DNA from: Winogradskyella ludwigii | Lineage (GTDB): Bacteria > Bacteroidota > Bacteroidia > Flavobacteriales > Flavobacteriaceae | Reading direction: 5' to 3' | Assembly: GCF_013403985.1 (NCBI RefSeq) | Contig: NZ_JABFDF010000004.1 | Location: 310,001-374,000 of the forward strand | DNA: 64,000 nucleotides | Shown here: piece after piece, positions 18,010-25,913 of the stretch | Position numbering within the stretch: position 1 is the first letter of the stretch | Layout of the letters: each line of letters starts with the position of its first letter | Notes under the pieces: generated by a model | Databases searched by the model: none | What the model saw: the letters and a program-made list of their open reading frames with translations, nothing else | What the model was told of the DNA's origin: nothing | Translations under genes and position numbers: made by a program

Positions 18010-18041
18010 CTTAGTTTGTTTGCACACAAAACCAATTTTAA
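18010..18041 (+). promoter_or_regulatory. Shared motif, copy 1 (between response regulator and the prpE operon)
   Basis: CTTAGT, 5 bp, then TGCACACAAAAC-C-AATTTTAA (18021-18041). The 21-bp core matches 20 of 21 bases with the complement of 24788-24808 upstream of the porin gene. It lies about 31 bp upstream of the ATG of the small membrane gene, a natural operator position. Confidence 0.6.
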
Positions 18042-18062
18042 AAAAGACTTAAAAGACTGTCT

Positions 18063-18428
18063 CTAAGTCACAAGCTCCTGAATTTCAGAAACTATTTTTT
18101 TTACTGAAAAGGGTTTAGTTAAATATTTATCGGCTCCGAGACTTAGTCCCTTTTCAACGTCTGAAGCTTTATTCTTTGCGGTTAAAAACACGACTTTAAT
18201 GTGTTTTAAACTCTCTGTTTCTTTTATAAATGTTAAGGTTTGATACCCATCTACATTTGGCATCATAATATCTAACAAAACAACGTTAGGCGTATGATGT
18301 TTTAATATTTCTAAAGCCTCACTTCCATCTCTTGCAATAAACACTTCAAAACCTTGTTTTTTGAAGGTGTACTCTAACGACATCACAATATTTGGCTCAT
18401 CGTCAACAATTAAAATTTTCTTCGTCAT
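18063..18428 (-). CDS. Single-domain response regulator (CheY-like), CrbR-position
   Basis: This 121-aa receiver has the acidic pair Asp9/Asp10, the phospho-acceptor aspartate in NVVLLDIMMPNVDGY (about residue 53), a switch Thr in VVFLTAK and the conserved lysine in YLTKPF. There is no output domain. It begins 16 bp after the symporter-kinase gene ends, so it is its obvious partner. In CrbS/R systems of proteobacteria the CrbR partner carries a DNA-binding domain and induces acs. Here the output must pass to another protein, perhaps another phosphotransfer partner or one of the local DNA-binding proteins. That step is inference. Confidence 0.9.
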   Translation of the reverse strand: MTKKILIVDDEPNIVMSLEYTFKKQGFEVFIARDGSEALEILKHHTPNVVLLDIMMPNVDGYQTLTFIKETESLKHIKVVFLTAKNKASDVEKGLSLGADKYLTKPFSVKKIVSEIQELVT

Positions 18429-18444
18429 ACTTTAGGGTATCAAT

Positions 18445-21132
18445 TTACTCAAAAGGTATTGTAAAAACAAGCGTTGCACCATTTTTTATGTCTTTTTTGG
18501 CCCAAATTTTCCCTTTATGCTTTTCTACTATTTGTTTTGTAATCGCTAAACCTAATCCGCTGCCCTCTGGTTTTCTTGTATTTTGATTTTTAGATTGATA
18601 AAATTTATCGAAAATATAAATAAAATCTTCTTCCGGAATTCCTTTTCCATTATCTGCTACTGAGATTTCAACGACTTGGTTACCGATCTTATAATCGACT
18701 ATAATTTTCCCTGTTTTTGTTTCGCAAAATTTAATAGCATTAGATAATAAATTGGTCAACACTTGAAGAATACGGTCTTCATCATAGTTAATTACAAAAG
18801 GATGCATATTGTTATTTACAATTAAAACTTCTTTTTTTGCTGCAATTTGAGAAACACTAGCAATAGCTTTACCAATTGTTTTTTGAATATCTTGTGGTTG
18901 TAAGTCTAAATGCAAACCACCTGTCTCTAATTTTTCAAAATCTAAAATATTATTGATTAAGCGCCCTAAACGATCCGAATCTTGTAAAATATTCTTTAAA
19001 AATTGTGCTTTAATTTCTTTAGGCATTTCCTCATCATCTAGAATGACTTCGGCTGCTGCACGAATTCCTGTTATTGGCGTTTTTAACTCATGCGCGACAG
19101 TATCTAAAAATTCATCTTTTTGCTTGTCTTTATCTATCAACTCTTCATTAGCTTCTTTCAATTGAAATGTTAATTGAGATAACTCATTCGACTTTTCTAG
19201 AAGTACTTTATTGCTAACTATGTTCTCTTTAGATTCCTCTAAAATCTTTAAAACCTCAACCAAACTAATCTGCTCTTCCTTAACCACACTTGCAATTAAT
19301 ATTTTTGCTGATGCAGAACCAATACTTCCTGTTAAGAGTTTTTCTGAAAAATTAATTAAACGTGCATCTGCCAACTGTGTATCTTGAGATAATTTATACT
19401 TTGTGAAAAATATTTTTAAAGCACGAGTCGCTCTTTTTTCACCTAAAAATCGTGCTAAAACATTTTTAATATCTGCCACATAAGCTTCACCTTTCCAAAC
19501 CAATGCACTATCCTGAAGATTTGTAAAGTTTTTACTATCTACATACATTTCAGCATAATTACGTTCTCTATAATTTCCTTTAGACATTAATGAAAACATT
19601 AAATAGCTAAACAAATTAAAGGTTATACTCCAGAAAAAAGCGTGAGCTGGTGGACTTAGAAAATCAATTCCAAATAAGGCATAGGGTTTTAAGGCTTCAA
19701 TACCCAATAAGCCATATTGACGAAAATCGTCTGTACCTGTATAAGCTTCCAATGTAAATGGCAAAACCAAGGTATATATAGCAACACAAAAACCGACTAT
19801 CATTCCAATAATGGCGCCTTTTGAAGAGCCACGATTCCAATATAAACCTATAAAAAAAGATGGTGCTAACTGAGATATAATCACAAACGATATTAAACCT
19901 ATGGAATACAGCGATAGCGCTTTTGAAAATATTACATAAAAAAAATATGCTGCGATAATGATGGTAAAAATAGAAACACGACGGATAGTCTTGATGTATT
20001 TTGAATTGCGTTCCGGTTGATTTTTTATGAATTTATCTAAGAACCCATACGGAATCACCAAGTTATTACTTACCATTGTAGACAACGCCAAAGTAGACAC
20101 TACAACCATAGAAATCACCGCTGAAAAACCACCTAAAAACACAAGCGTTGCCAAAAAGGTATTCCCATGTTCTAAGGGCAATAATAGCGTATAGTATTCT
20201 GCATTTTCTGTGGACCCAAAAGTGAGTTTCCCTGCCCAAGCAATAAAGATGACAAAAATATTAAACAATAATAAATACAATGGAAATAACCAAATAGCCT
20301 TCTTAAGATGTTTTTCTCTGTTATTCTCTAAAACGGCAACTTGAAACTGTCTTGGTAATAAAAACACGACCATAAATGATAACCCAATCATAAAAAACCA
20401 ATTAAAACCATCCTCTACTTTACCAAGTGTAGTTAATTCTTTAAAGTTATCTGTTACAGAAATTTTCTCATAAATATCCGAAGTCCCATCAAACAAGTAG
20501 AATGTAATATACGTTCCTATAGCCAGAAAAAACAACAACTTCAACATCGACTCTAATGCCACTGTAGCAACAATACCTTTATGTTTTTCTGATGCATCTG
20601 TATTTTGAGTTCCAAAAAAAGCAGCGAATATGGCTAACAATAAAGCGATGTAAAATGTAGAATCGTCAATTACTGTGGTAGAAACATAACTATTATCTCC
20701 AGATATAATTTCGAAGGTTTCTGAGACGGCCTTCAACTGTAAAGAAATATAAGGCAAGGTACCAAAAAGACAAATCACAGTAACTAATGCACCTAAAAAC
20801 CTATTATTTCCGTAACGTAAAGAAATAAAATCTGCAATAGATGAAATTTTATGTTGCTTAGATATTCTTATGATTTTCCGAAGCATTACAATCCATAAAG
20901 GCGCAGCAATAACAGGGCCTAAATAGATTGGTAAAAAATGGATTCCGGAATTAGCGGCAATACCTACGCTTCCATAATACGTCCATGCTGAACAATAAAC
21001 CGCTAAAGACAAGGTGTAGACGTATGGATTATTTACCCATTTACTTTGTCGTTTCTTTTCAGCAAGAAAAGCAATGTAAAACAACATTGCTAAATAGATA
21101 ATAATGATAATGATTACGGCGTAACTATTCAT
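18445..21132 (-). CDS. CrbS-like sodium/solute symporter-histidine kinase fusion
   Basis: The 895-aa protein joins an SLC5-type symporter (residues 1 to about 515; a dozen or more hydrophobic helices, e.g. MLFYIAFLAEKKRQSKW and the AWTYYGSVGIAANSG region) to a STAC-like linker (about 540-600). A short coiled coil follows (LSQLTFQLKEANEELIDKDKQKDEF). The kinase core has the phospho-acceptor His681 in VAHELKTPITGIRAAAEV, the N box in QVLTNLLSNAIKFCE, the G1 box in VADNGKGIPEEDF and the G2 box in GSGLGLAITKQIVEKH. This is the CbrA/CrbS architecture, which senses and perhaps transports a nutrient, typically acetate for CrbS. It sits between the ActP gene and a single receiver. Confidence 0.93.
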   Translation of the reverse strand: MNSYAVIIIIIIYLAMLFYIAFLAEKKRQSKWVNNPYVYTLSLAVYCSAWTYYGSVGIAANSGIHFLPIYLGPVIAAPLWIVMLRKIIRISKQHKISSIADFISLRYGNNRFLGALVTVICLFGTLPYISLQLKAVSETFEIISGDNSYVSTTVIDDSTFYIALLLAIFAAFFGTQNTDASEKHKGIVATVALESMLKLLFFLAIGTYITFYLFDGTSDIYEKISVTDNFKELTTLGKVEDGFNWFFMIGLSFMVVFLLPRQFQVAVLENNREKHLKKAIWLFPLYLLLFNIFVIFIAWAGKLTFGSTENAEYYTLLLPLEHGNTFLATLVFLGGFSAVISMVVVSTLALSTMVSNNLVIPYGFLDKFIKNQPERNSKYIKTIRRVSIFTIIIAAYFFYVIFSKALSLYSIGLISFVIISQLAPSFFIGLYWNRGSSKGAIIGMIVGFCVAIYTLVLPFTLEAYTGTDDFRQYGLLGIEALKPYALFGIDFLSPPAHAFFWSITFNLFSYLMFSLMSKGNYRERNYAEMYVDSKNFTNLQDSALVWKGEAYVADIKNVLARFLGEKRATRALKIFFTKYKLSQDTQLADARLINFSEKLLTGSIGSASAKILIASVVKEEQISLVEVLKILEESKENIVSNKVLLEKSNELSQLTFQLKEANEELIDKDKQKDEFLDTVAHELKTPITGIRAAAEVILDDEEMPKEIKAQFLKNILQDSDRLGRLINNILDFEKLETGGLHLDLQPQDIQKTIGKAIASVSQIAAKKEVLIVNNNMHPFVINYDEDRILQVLTNLLSNAIKFCETKTGKIIVDYKIGNQVVEISVADNGKGIPEEDFIYIFDKFYQSKNQNTRKPEGSGLGLAITKQIVEKHKGKIWAKKDIKNGATLVFTIPFE

Positions 21133-21319
21133 AATGGCGTTTTAAAACGATATATGAAATCACAATTGAAATCATCCAAAACGTAAATAACGAAAAGTAT
21201 AGTGTTGGAATCCCGAAAATGGCGCCTTCAAAATTAAAAATGAGGACAAAGGGAATATTGAATACAAAAAACAAAGCTATTGATAACACAACTAGCTTTT
21301 GCTCGTGACGTTTTTTCAT
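21125..21319 (-). CDS. Small two-helix membrane protein preceding the symporter kinase
   Basis: The 64-aa protein has two hydrophobic helices (about residues 8-30 and 36-58) and charged ends (MKKRHEQK, LKRHYE). Its 3' end overlaps the kinase ATG by 8 bp, so translation is coupled. Several SLC5 symporters are paired with a small two-helix subunit (for example DUF4212 before ActP in this cluster). By analogy this could be the small subunit of the symporter moiety of the kinase. The sequence itself is not recognisably DUF4212. Confidence 0.75.
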   Translation of the reverse strand: MKKRHEQKLVVLSIALFFVFNIPFVLIFNFEGAIFGIPTLYFSLFTFWMISIVISYIVLKRHYE

Positions 21320-21365
21320 GAATTCGTAATTATTAATAGAAACAACTAAATATCTACTAATATAA

Positions 21366-21400
21366 GAAATCAGTATTACAAAAATTGCAATACTGATTCT
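21366..21400. terminator. Hairpin between the acetate symporter and the kinase operon
   Basis: AATCAGTATT (21368-21377) pairs with AATACTGATT (21389-21398), with the loop contributing TGCAA/TTGCAA-like pairs. In the minus-strand mRNA it follows the actP stop but lacks a long U-run. It may be a weak terminator or a 3'-end stabilising stem that sets different transporter and kinase levels. Confidence 0.55.
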
Positions 21401-21444
21401 CTAACTAAGTAAAATTAAAATAATGATATATAAACATTAACTTT

Positions 21445-23211
21445 TTAATGGTCTTGTGCTTCTCCTGCTCCTGAAGGTATTCTAATACTTTCAACCATAT
21501 CTTGAACCTCTTGAGGTGGTGCAGGTGACAGTCTTGAAATCACTACCGAAATCACAAAATTGACGCACATAGCAATGGTTCCAAAACCTTCAGGTGATGT
21601 TCCAAACCACCAATCTTCACTGGTTCCTCCACCAAACATATCGAGTTTAAAGCGCATCATGTAGTACATCATTAATGTAATACCAACAATCATACCTGCA
21701 ATAGCACCTTCTTTATTCATTCGTTTATCAAAAATCCCTAAAATAATGGCGGGAAAAAAGGAGGCGGCAGCGAGACCAAAGGCGAGCGCGACGACGGCGG
21801 CGACGAATCCTGGTGGATTAATCCCAAAGTAACCTGCAATTAAAATCGCTACAAAAATTGAAATTCTTGCTGCTCTTAATTCATTTTTATCAGAAATATC
21901 TGGTCGCAATTGTTTCTTAATTAAATCATGAGAAACTGATGTAGAAATTACTAAAAGTAATCCTGCAGCTGTAGATAAAGCTGCCGCTAGTCCACCAGCT
22001 GCTACCAATCCAATGACCCAGTTTGGTAAGTTTGCAATTTCAGGATTTGCTAATACCATGATATCTCTATCCACATATAATTCATTGACTTCACCGCTAC
22101 TGTTAGCAACAATACGCTCACCATGTTCTCCTCTAGCATCTGTAAATTCTGGTTTACTACTAGACAATGCATTTCCTGCGACATATTGAATTTTACCATC
22201 TCCATTTTTATCAGACCAAGCAATTAAGCCTGTATTCTCCCAATTTTTAAACCAAACCGGAATTTCATCATAACGTTGGTTACTTACCGTTTCAATTAAA
22301 TTAGTTCTAGAAAAAACAGCTACAGCAGGCGCTGTTGTATACAAAATAGCAATTAAGAATAAAGCATATCCTGCAGATTTACGTGCATCTTTCACTTTAG
22401 GCACTGTAAAAAAGCGAACAATAACGTGAGGTAAACCAGCAGTACCAGCCATTAACGCTAAAGTAATTGCAAATACATCCCAAGTACTTTTGGTTCCGCT
22501 TGTATATTCATGAAACCCTAATTCTGTATGTAAAGAATCTAATTTATCGAGAAGAAATGCTCCGCCTTCAACTTTACCACCCATTCCTATTTGAGGAATA
22601 ATATTTCCTGTCATTTGCAATGAAATAAAGAATGCTGGCACCATAAAAGCAAAAATCAAAACACAATATTGTGCCACTTGCGTGTATGTGATTCCTTTCA
22701 TCCCTCCTAACAAGGCGAATGCTAGAACGACTGTCATTCCGATAATCACACCTAAAGTAATATCTACTTGTAAGAATTGAGAAAACACAATTCCAACACC
22801 ACGCATTTGGCCTGCCACATAAGTAAATGAAACGATTAAAGCACAAATTACAGCCACTGTTCTTGCAGTGTTTGAATAGTAGCGATCTCCAATAAAATCG
22901 GGAACCGTAAACTTCCCAAACTTTCGTAAATAAGGCGCTAAAAGCAATGCTAAAAGCACGTAACCTCCGGTCCATCCCATAAGATAAACAGAGCCATCGT
23001 AACCTGCGAAGGAAATAATACCTGCCATACTTATAAAGGAGGCGGCACTCATCCAATCGGCAGCCGTTGCCATACCATTTGCTAATGGCGAAACACCTCC
23101 ACCGGCAACATAAAATTCTTTAGTTGAGCCAGCTCTAGCCCAAATTGCGATTCCGAAATACAGCGCAAAAGTAATGCCGACTAATAACCAAGTCCATGTT
23201 TGTACACTCAT
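21445..23211 (-). CDS. actP: Acetate (monocarboxylate)/cation symporter, ActP-like
   Basis: The 588-aa SLC5-family symporter has about 13 transmembrane segments. Typical motifs include EFYVAGGGVSPLANGMATAADWMSAASFISMAG near the N terminus and LAAALSTAAGLLLVISTSVSHDL around residues 400-420. It has a large hydrophilic loop between about residues 310 and 380, longer than in E. coli ActP. It probably imports acetate with Na+. DUF4212 lies 31 bp upstream and is the usual small subunit. A 51-bp stretch (21760-21810, coding FVAAVVALAFGLAAASF) is about 73% GC, strikingly above the local average. Confidence 0.88.
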   Translation of the reverse strand: MSVQTWTWLLVGITFALYFGIAIWARAGSTKEFYVAGGGVSPLANGMATAADWMSAASFISMAGIISFAGYDGSVYLMGWTGGYVLLALLLAPYLRKFGKFTVPDFIGDRYYSNTARTVAVICALIVSFTYVAGQMRGVGIVFSQFLQVDITLGVIIGMTVVLAFALLGGMKGITYTQVAQYCVLIFAFMVPAFFISLQMTGNIIPQIGMGGKVEGGAFLLDKLDSLHTELGFHEYTSGTKSTWDVFAITLALMAGTAGLPHVIVRFFTVPKVKDARKSAGYALFLIAILYTTAPAVAVFSRTNLIETVSNQRYDEIPVWFKNWENTGLIAWSDKNGDGKIQYVAGNALSSSKPEFTDARGEHGERIVANSSGEVNELYVDRDIMVLANPEIANLPNWVIGLVAAGGLAAALSTAAGLLLVISTSVSHDLIKKQLRPDISDKNELRAARISIFVAILIAGYFGINPPGFVAAVVALAFGLAAASFFPAIILGIFDKRMNKEGAIAGMIVGITLMMYYMMRFKLDMFGGGTSEDWWFGTSPEGFGTIAMCVNFVISVVISRLSPAPPQEVQDMVESIRIPSGAGEAQDH

Positions 23212-23242
23212 AATATTTTTATTTAATGTTGTTAGTTAAGGC

Positions 23243-23503
23243 TTACTCGTCGTAACCGTATTTTTTATCTAGTTTGTTCATTAATCTTACATAAACGAAT
23301 ATTAATACCACGAATACATATATAGACCCTTGTTGCGCAAACCAAAATCCTAGTTTAAAACCACCTAGTTTAAATTGGTTTAATTCTTCTCTGAATAGAA
23401 TGCCACACCCAAAGGATACTACAAACCATATTGTTAGAAGTATGGCTAGATACTTCACATTTTCTTTCCAGTACGCTGTAGCGTGATCCTGTTTATTACT
23501 CAT
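23243..23503 (-). CDS. DUF4212 sodium/substrate symporter small subunit
   Basis: The 86-aa protein matches the DUF4212 family: TAYWKENVKYLAILLTIWFVVSFGCGILF gives the first helix, and the GGFKLGFWFAQQGSIYVFVVLIFVYVRLMNKLDKKYG block is highly characteristic. Two transmembrane helices. Such genes almost always precede an ActP-like symporter, as here (31 bp upstream), and the product is thought to be a small subunit of the transporter. Thirteen bp separate it from the porin gene, so the three form an uptake operon. Confidence 0.92.
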   Translation of the reverse strand: MSNKQDHATAYWKENVKYLAILLTIWFVVSFGCGILFREELNQFKLGGFKLGFWFAQQGSIYVFVVLIFVYVRLMNKLDKKYGYDE

Positions 23504-23516
23504 AGTTTCTTAGTTT

Positions 23517-24764
23517 TTATAGGTAAATCATAGCTTGAAGCGAAATAGTACTAGTGTCTACCGATCCAAAGCTTTGATTCATGTATTCTAAAGTTAATTT
23601 TGAATTATGTCCGCTCATATAAGCATTGATGCCAACACCTAATGTAGATCTGTTATCATCAACAGCATCATAACTATGTGTTCCGTAACTTAAATAAGGT
23701 TGAAATCTTGTTTTTAATTTATCACCATTGAGAACATAACCTACATGACCATAAAGCATACTTCCTGTTCCATAAGCACTGTAGAGATAGTTTTTTCCAT
23801 AGTTACTATTCTGATAGACAGCATACGCAGTAATAGCACTTCCGTCTTCACCAATTGGTGTATCATAAAAAGCATCGACTGCAAAGATGGATACATCTTC
23901 ACCTTCAAGATTTGGTGCAATAGCTGTGCCTGTATCAATTACTGAACCTTCAGGATGTAAAAAGAAACCTGCACCAATATTGAATACTTTTTTCTCTCCT
24001 AAGTAGGTCCCAACTTTATAAGGCAAAAAGTTTGACTCTTGATCTAAAAAATGATAATCGAAATAACCAGCATAGGTTTTTCCAGCTGCTTTAGATCCTA
24101 AATTAGAACGACCATTATAAACGGCATCACCACCTGCAACAGCTGTATGACCATCTAAAGACGATACGGATGCATCGTTTACAGCAACGCGATATTGTAA
24201 TTTATTGAATTTCCCTTTCATAAACACACCTAAATGTCTTGCAAATTGATCTGACAAACCAATAGTTGCCCATGACTGACGGTTGTTATCTAGCGTCATG
24301 ATATTAAGTGTGCTTTGATTGTTTAATCTAGAAATACCATTGAAATAATGTAATCCTCCACCAACAGTATGATTTTCGCCTACATTATATTGCGCCCAAA
24401 CATCGTGAAAGAAGAGTTGAGAACCATCACCTTTTCCAGTAGGACTTAAGGTGGAACTTGTTAAACTATTTAATCCAAAATGAGTTAGAATTAAAAAGTC
24501 CTTGTTAATTTGAGCGAACATTAAAACTCTAGCACGGCGTAAATTAAAGTTTAACTTACTGTTTTCGTTTCCGTTACCATCAAAGGTTTCATCTGTATTG
24601 TAATTGGCTTGGACTTGTGCCCAAGAAATGAGACGAAGATATTTAGAGCCATCTTCGTTGAATTTGAATTTAAGTCCACCAGAATAATCTGGCGAGCCTT
24701 GAGCAATCATAAATTGAAAGAACATGATAAACAGTCCTATCAATACAAAAGTTTGATTCTTCAT
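23517..24764 (-). CDS. Outer membrane porin of the acetate-uptake operon
   Basis: The 415-aa protein has a signal peptide (residues 1-22, ending MIAQ). It continues as alternating amphipathic strands with typical porin segments (LRLISWAQVQANYN, LRRARVLMFAQINKDFLILTHFG, WATIGLSDQFARHLGVFMKGKF) and ends in a hydrophobic terminal strand (STISLQAMIYL). It resembles phosphate-selective/OprP-like porins. Being the first gene of the porin-DUF4212-actP operon, it probably admits small carboxylates across the outer membrane; substrate specificity is inferred from context. Confidence 0.82.
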   Translation of the reverse strand: MKNQTFVLIGLFIMFFQFMIAQGSPDYSGGLKFKFNEDGSKYLRLISWAQVQANYNTDETFDGNGNENSKLNFNLRRARVLMFAQINKDFLILTHFGLNSLTSSTLSPTGKGDGSQLFFHDVWAQYNVGENHTVGGGLHYFNGISRLNNQSTLNIMTLDNNRQSWATIGLSDQFARHLGVFMKGKFNKLQYRVAVNDASVSSLDGHTAVAGGDAVYNGRSNLGSKAAGKTYAGYFDYHFLDQESNFLPYKVGTYLGEKKVFNIGAGFFLHPEGSVIDTGTAIAPNLEGEDVSIFAVDAFYDTPIGEDGSAITAYAVYQNSNYGKNYLYSAYGTGSMLYGHVGYVLNGDKLKTRFQPYLSYGTHSYDAVDDNRSTLGVGINAYMSGHNSKLTLEYMNQSFGSVDTSTISLQAMIYL

Positions 24765-24787
24765 TGTTTAAAAAGATTAGTTAGTAC

Positions 24788-24819
24788 TTAAAATTAGTTT
24801 TGTGTGCACTACTAAGCTC
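24788..24819 (-). promoter_or_regulatory. Shared motif, copy 2 (upstream of the porin operon)
   Basis: On the minus strand: CTTAGT-AG-TGCACACAAAAC-T-AATTTTAA. The 21-bp core (24788-24808) is 20/21 identical to 18021-18041, in opposite orientation. It ends 23 bp before the porin ATG. Together the copies bracket the whole porin-to-receiver block as inverted repeats. Confidence 0.6.
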
Positions 24820-24873
24820 TTAAAAACATCTCTTTAATTCATATTTTATATACTTATCTGTTAATTTAATATA

Positions 24874-25293
24874 CTAATCTTTAAATCGCTCCCATTTTAT
24901 GAGCATAAATTTATCACCCAATTCAGTGACAACAACACCTGCACCTTTTATATTTTCAGGCTCTGAAAAATAGCGACCAAGCTCATTTGCATTTAAAATT
25001 TTATAAGTCGGGTGATAATTAGAGTTATAAGGGCGCTTAATATTGTATTTTTTCACCCAATTCATAACACTGACATGAGAAATTCCTAATATGCGCTCAA
25101 TTTCTCGATAAGTGAGACCTTCTAAATAAAGTTGCAGTGATTTATTAACATAGTAGTCATCTATCTTCTTTCCTATCTTATTAACTGTGAAATAATAATT
25201 ACATTTTTTACACTTGTAACGTTGCCTTTTATTCACTATTCCGCTCTTAACATACTGATCGCTACTGCAATTTGGACATAAATCTATAGTCAT
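24874..25293 (-). CDS. InsA-like zinc-ribbon/HTH protein, probably a domesticated regulator
   Basis: The 139-aa protein begins with an IS1/IS1595-type zinc ribbon (CPNC at residues 7-10 and CKKC about 20 residues later). A helix-turn-helix follows (about 57-82, LTYREIERILGISHVSVMNWVKKY). This is the DNA-binding half of an IS1-family transposase. There is no DDE catalytic domain, no second ORF and no IS terminal repeats around it. Instead a 50-residue C-terminal segment follows (RYFSEPENIKGAGVVVTELGDKFMLIKWERFKD). Its place directly upstream of the porin-actP operon and intact frame suggest a host regulator; the target is inferred. Confidence 0.7.
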   Translation of the reverse strand: MTIDLCPNCSSDQYVKSGIVNKRQRYKCKKCNYYFTVNKIGKKIDDYYVNKSLQLYLEGLTYREIERILGISHVSVMNWVKKYNIKRPYNSNYHPTYKILNANELGRYFSEPENIKGAGVVVTELGDKFMLIKWERFKD

Positions 25294-25429
25294 ATATAGT
25301 TATTTAGCATAAATATATCAAATTAGCAACATATACAATAATGAATAGTTAAAATATTTCATTTTTGATAATTTAAAAAGAAAAAACACATCATATTCAT
25401 GATAATTTTAAGTTAAATTACGAAAACAC

Positions 25430-25463
25430 AAAAAAGCCTATATACTGAATATATAGGCTTTCT
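25430..25463 (-). terminator. Intrinsic terminator of the aldehyde dehydrogenase-DUF779 unit
   Basis: AAAGCCTATATA pairs with TATATAGGCTTT around CTGAA. In the minus sense a U-run follows the stem. It lies just downstream of the DUF779 stop. Confidence 0.85.
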
Positions 25464-25485
25464 TAATCGTAAACTCTTTAGATTA

Positions 25486-25845
25486 TTAAACTGTAGAATT
25501 AAAATGATTCTCCTCTTCTTCCGTTAATAATCGAGAATGAATTAAGAACCGAAGTCCTAATGGGATTTCTAATGAAAAACTAGATCCGCGTCCTTCTGTA
25601 ACATCTACAGTAAGGTGTGTGTGCTTCCAATATTCAAACTGATCTTGGTTCATGTAGAAGTTTACACCTTCTACCTCACCTAAAAGCACATCACTTTCAT
25701 CGAGATACATATCTCCTTTTTCAAAAATCATAGGTGCAGAACCATCACAACAACCTCCACTCTGATGAAAAATTAATTCACCATGCTTCGCTTTTAATTG
25801 CTTAATAATCTCTACTGCTTTATCTGTTATTTCTACTCGTTTCAT
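25486..25845 (-). CDS. DUF779 protein associated with aldehyde dehydrogenase
   Basis: The 119-aa protein matches DUF779: the FHQSGGCCDGSAPM motif with paired cysteines, the central GDMYLDESDVLLGEVEGVNFYMNQDQFEYWKHTHLTVDVTEGRGSSFSLE region, and the C-terminal EIPLGLRFL. The Cys-Cys and conserved acidic and His residues suggest a metal site, but the function is not established. Family members are regularly found next to acetaldehyde/aldehyde dehydrogenases, as here. A terminator-like hairpin separates the two genes, so DUF779 is probably made at lower levels. Confidence 0.88.
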   Translation of the reverse strand: MKRVEITDKAVEIIKQLKAKHGELIFHQSGGCCDGSAPMIFEKGDMYLDESDVLLGEVEGVNFYMNQDQFEYWKHTHLTVDVTEGRGSSFSLEIPLGLRFLIHSRLLTEEEENHFNSTV

Positions 25846-25859
25846 ATAATTATGATATT

Positions 25860-25894
25860 AAAAAAGGCTGAATTAAATGGTCTAATTCAGCCTT
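25860..25894 (-). terminator. Terminator/attenuator between aldehyde dehydrogenase and DUF779
   Basis: AAGGCTGAATTA (25864-25875) pairs with TAATTCAGCCTT (25883-25894); in the minus sense a run of six U follows. It probably ends most aldehyde dehydrogenase transcripts, with read-through into DUF779. Confidence 0.85.
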
Positions 25895-25913
25895 AATTTG
25901 CTATTAATAACTT

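Noticed and set aside
24874..25293. Complete IS1-type insertion sequence
   Set aside because: No InsB-like catalytic ORF, no terminal inverted repeats and no target duplication flank the InsA-like gene.
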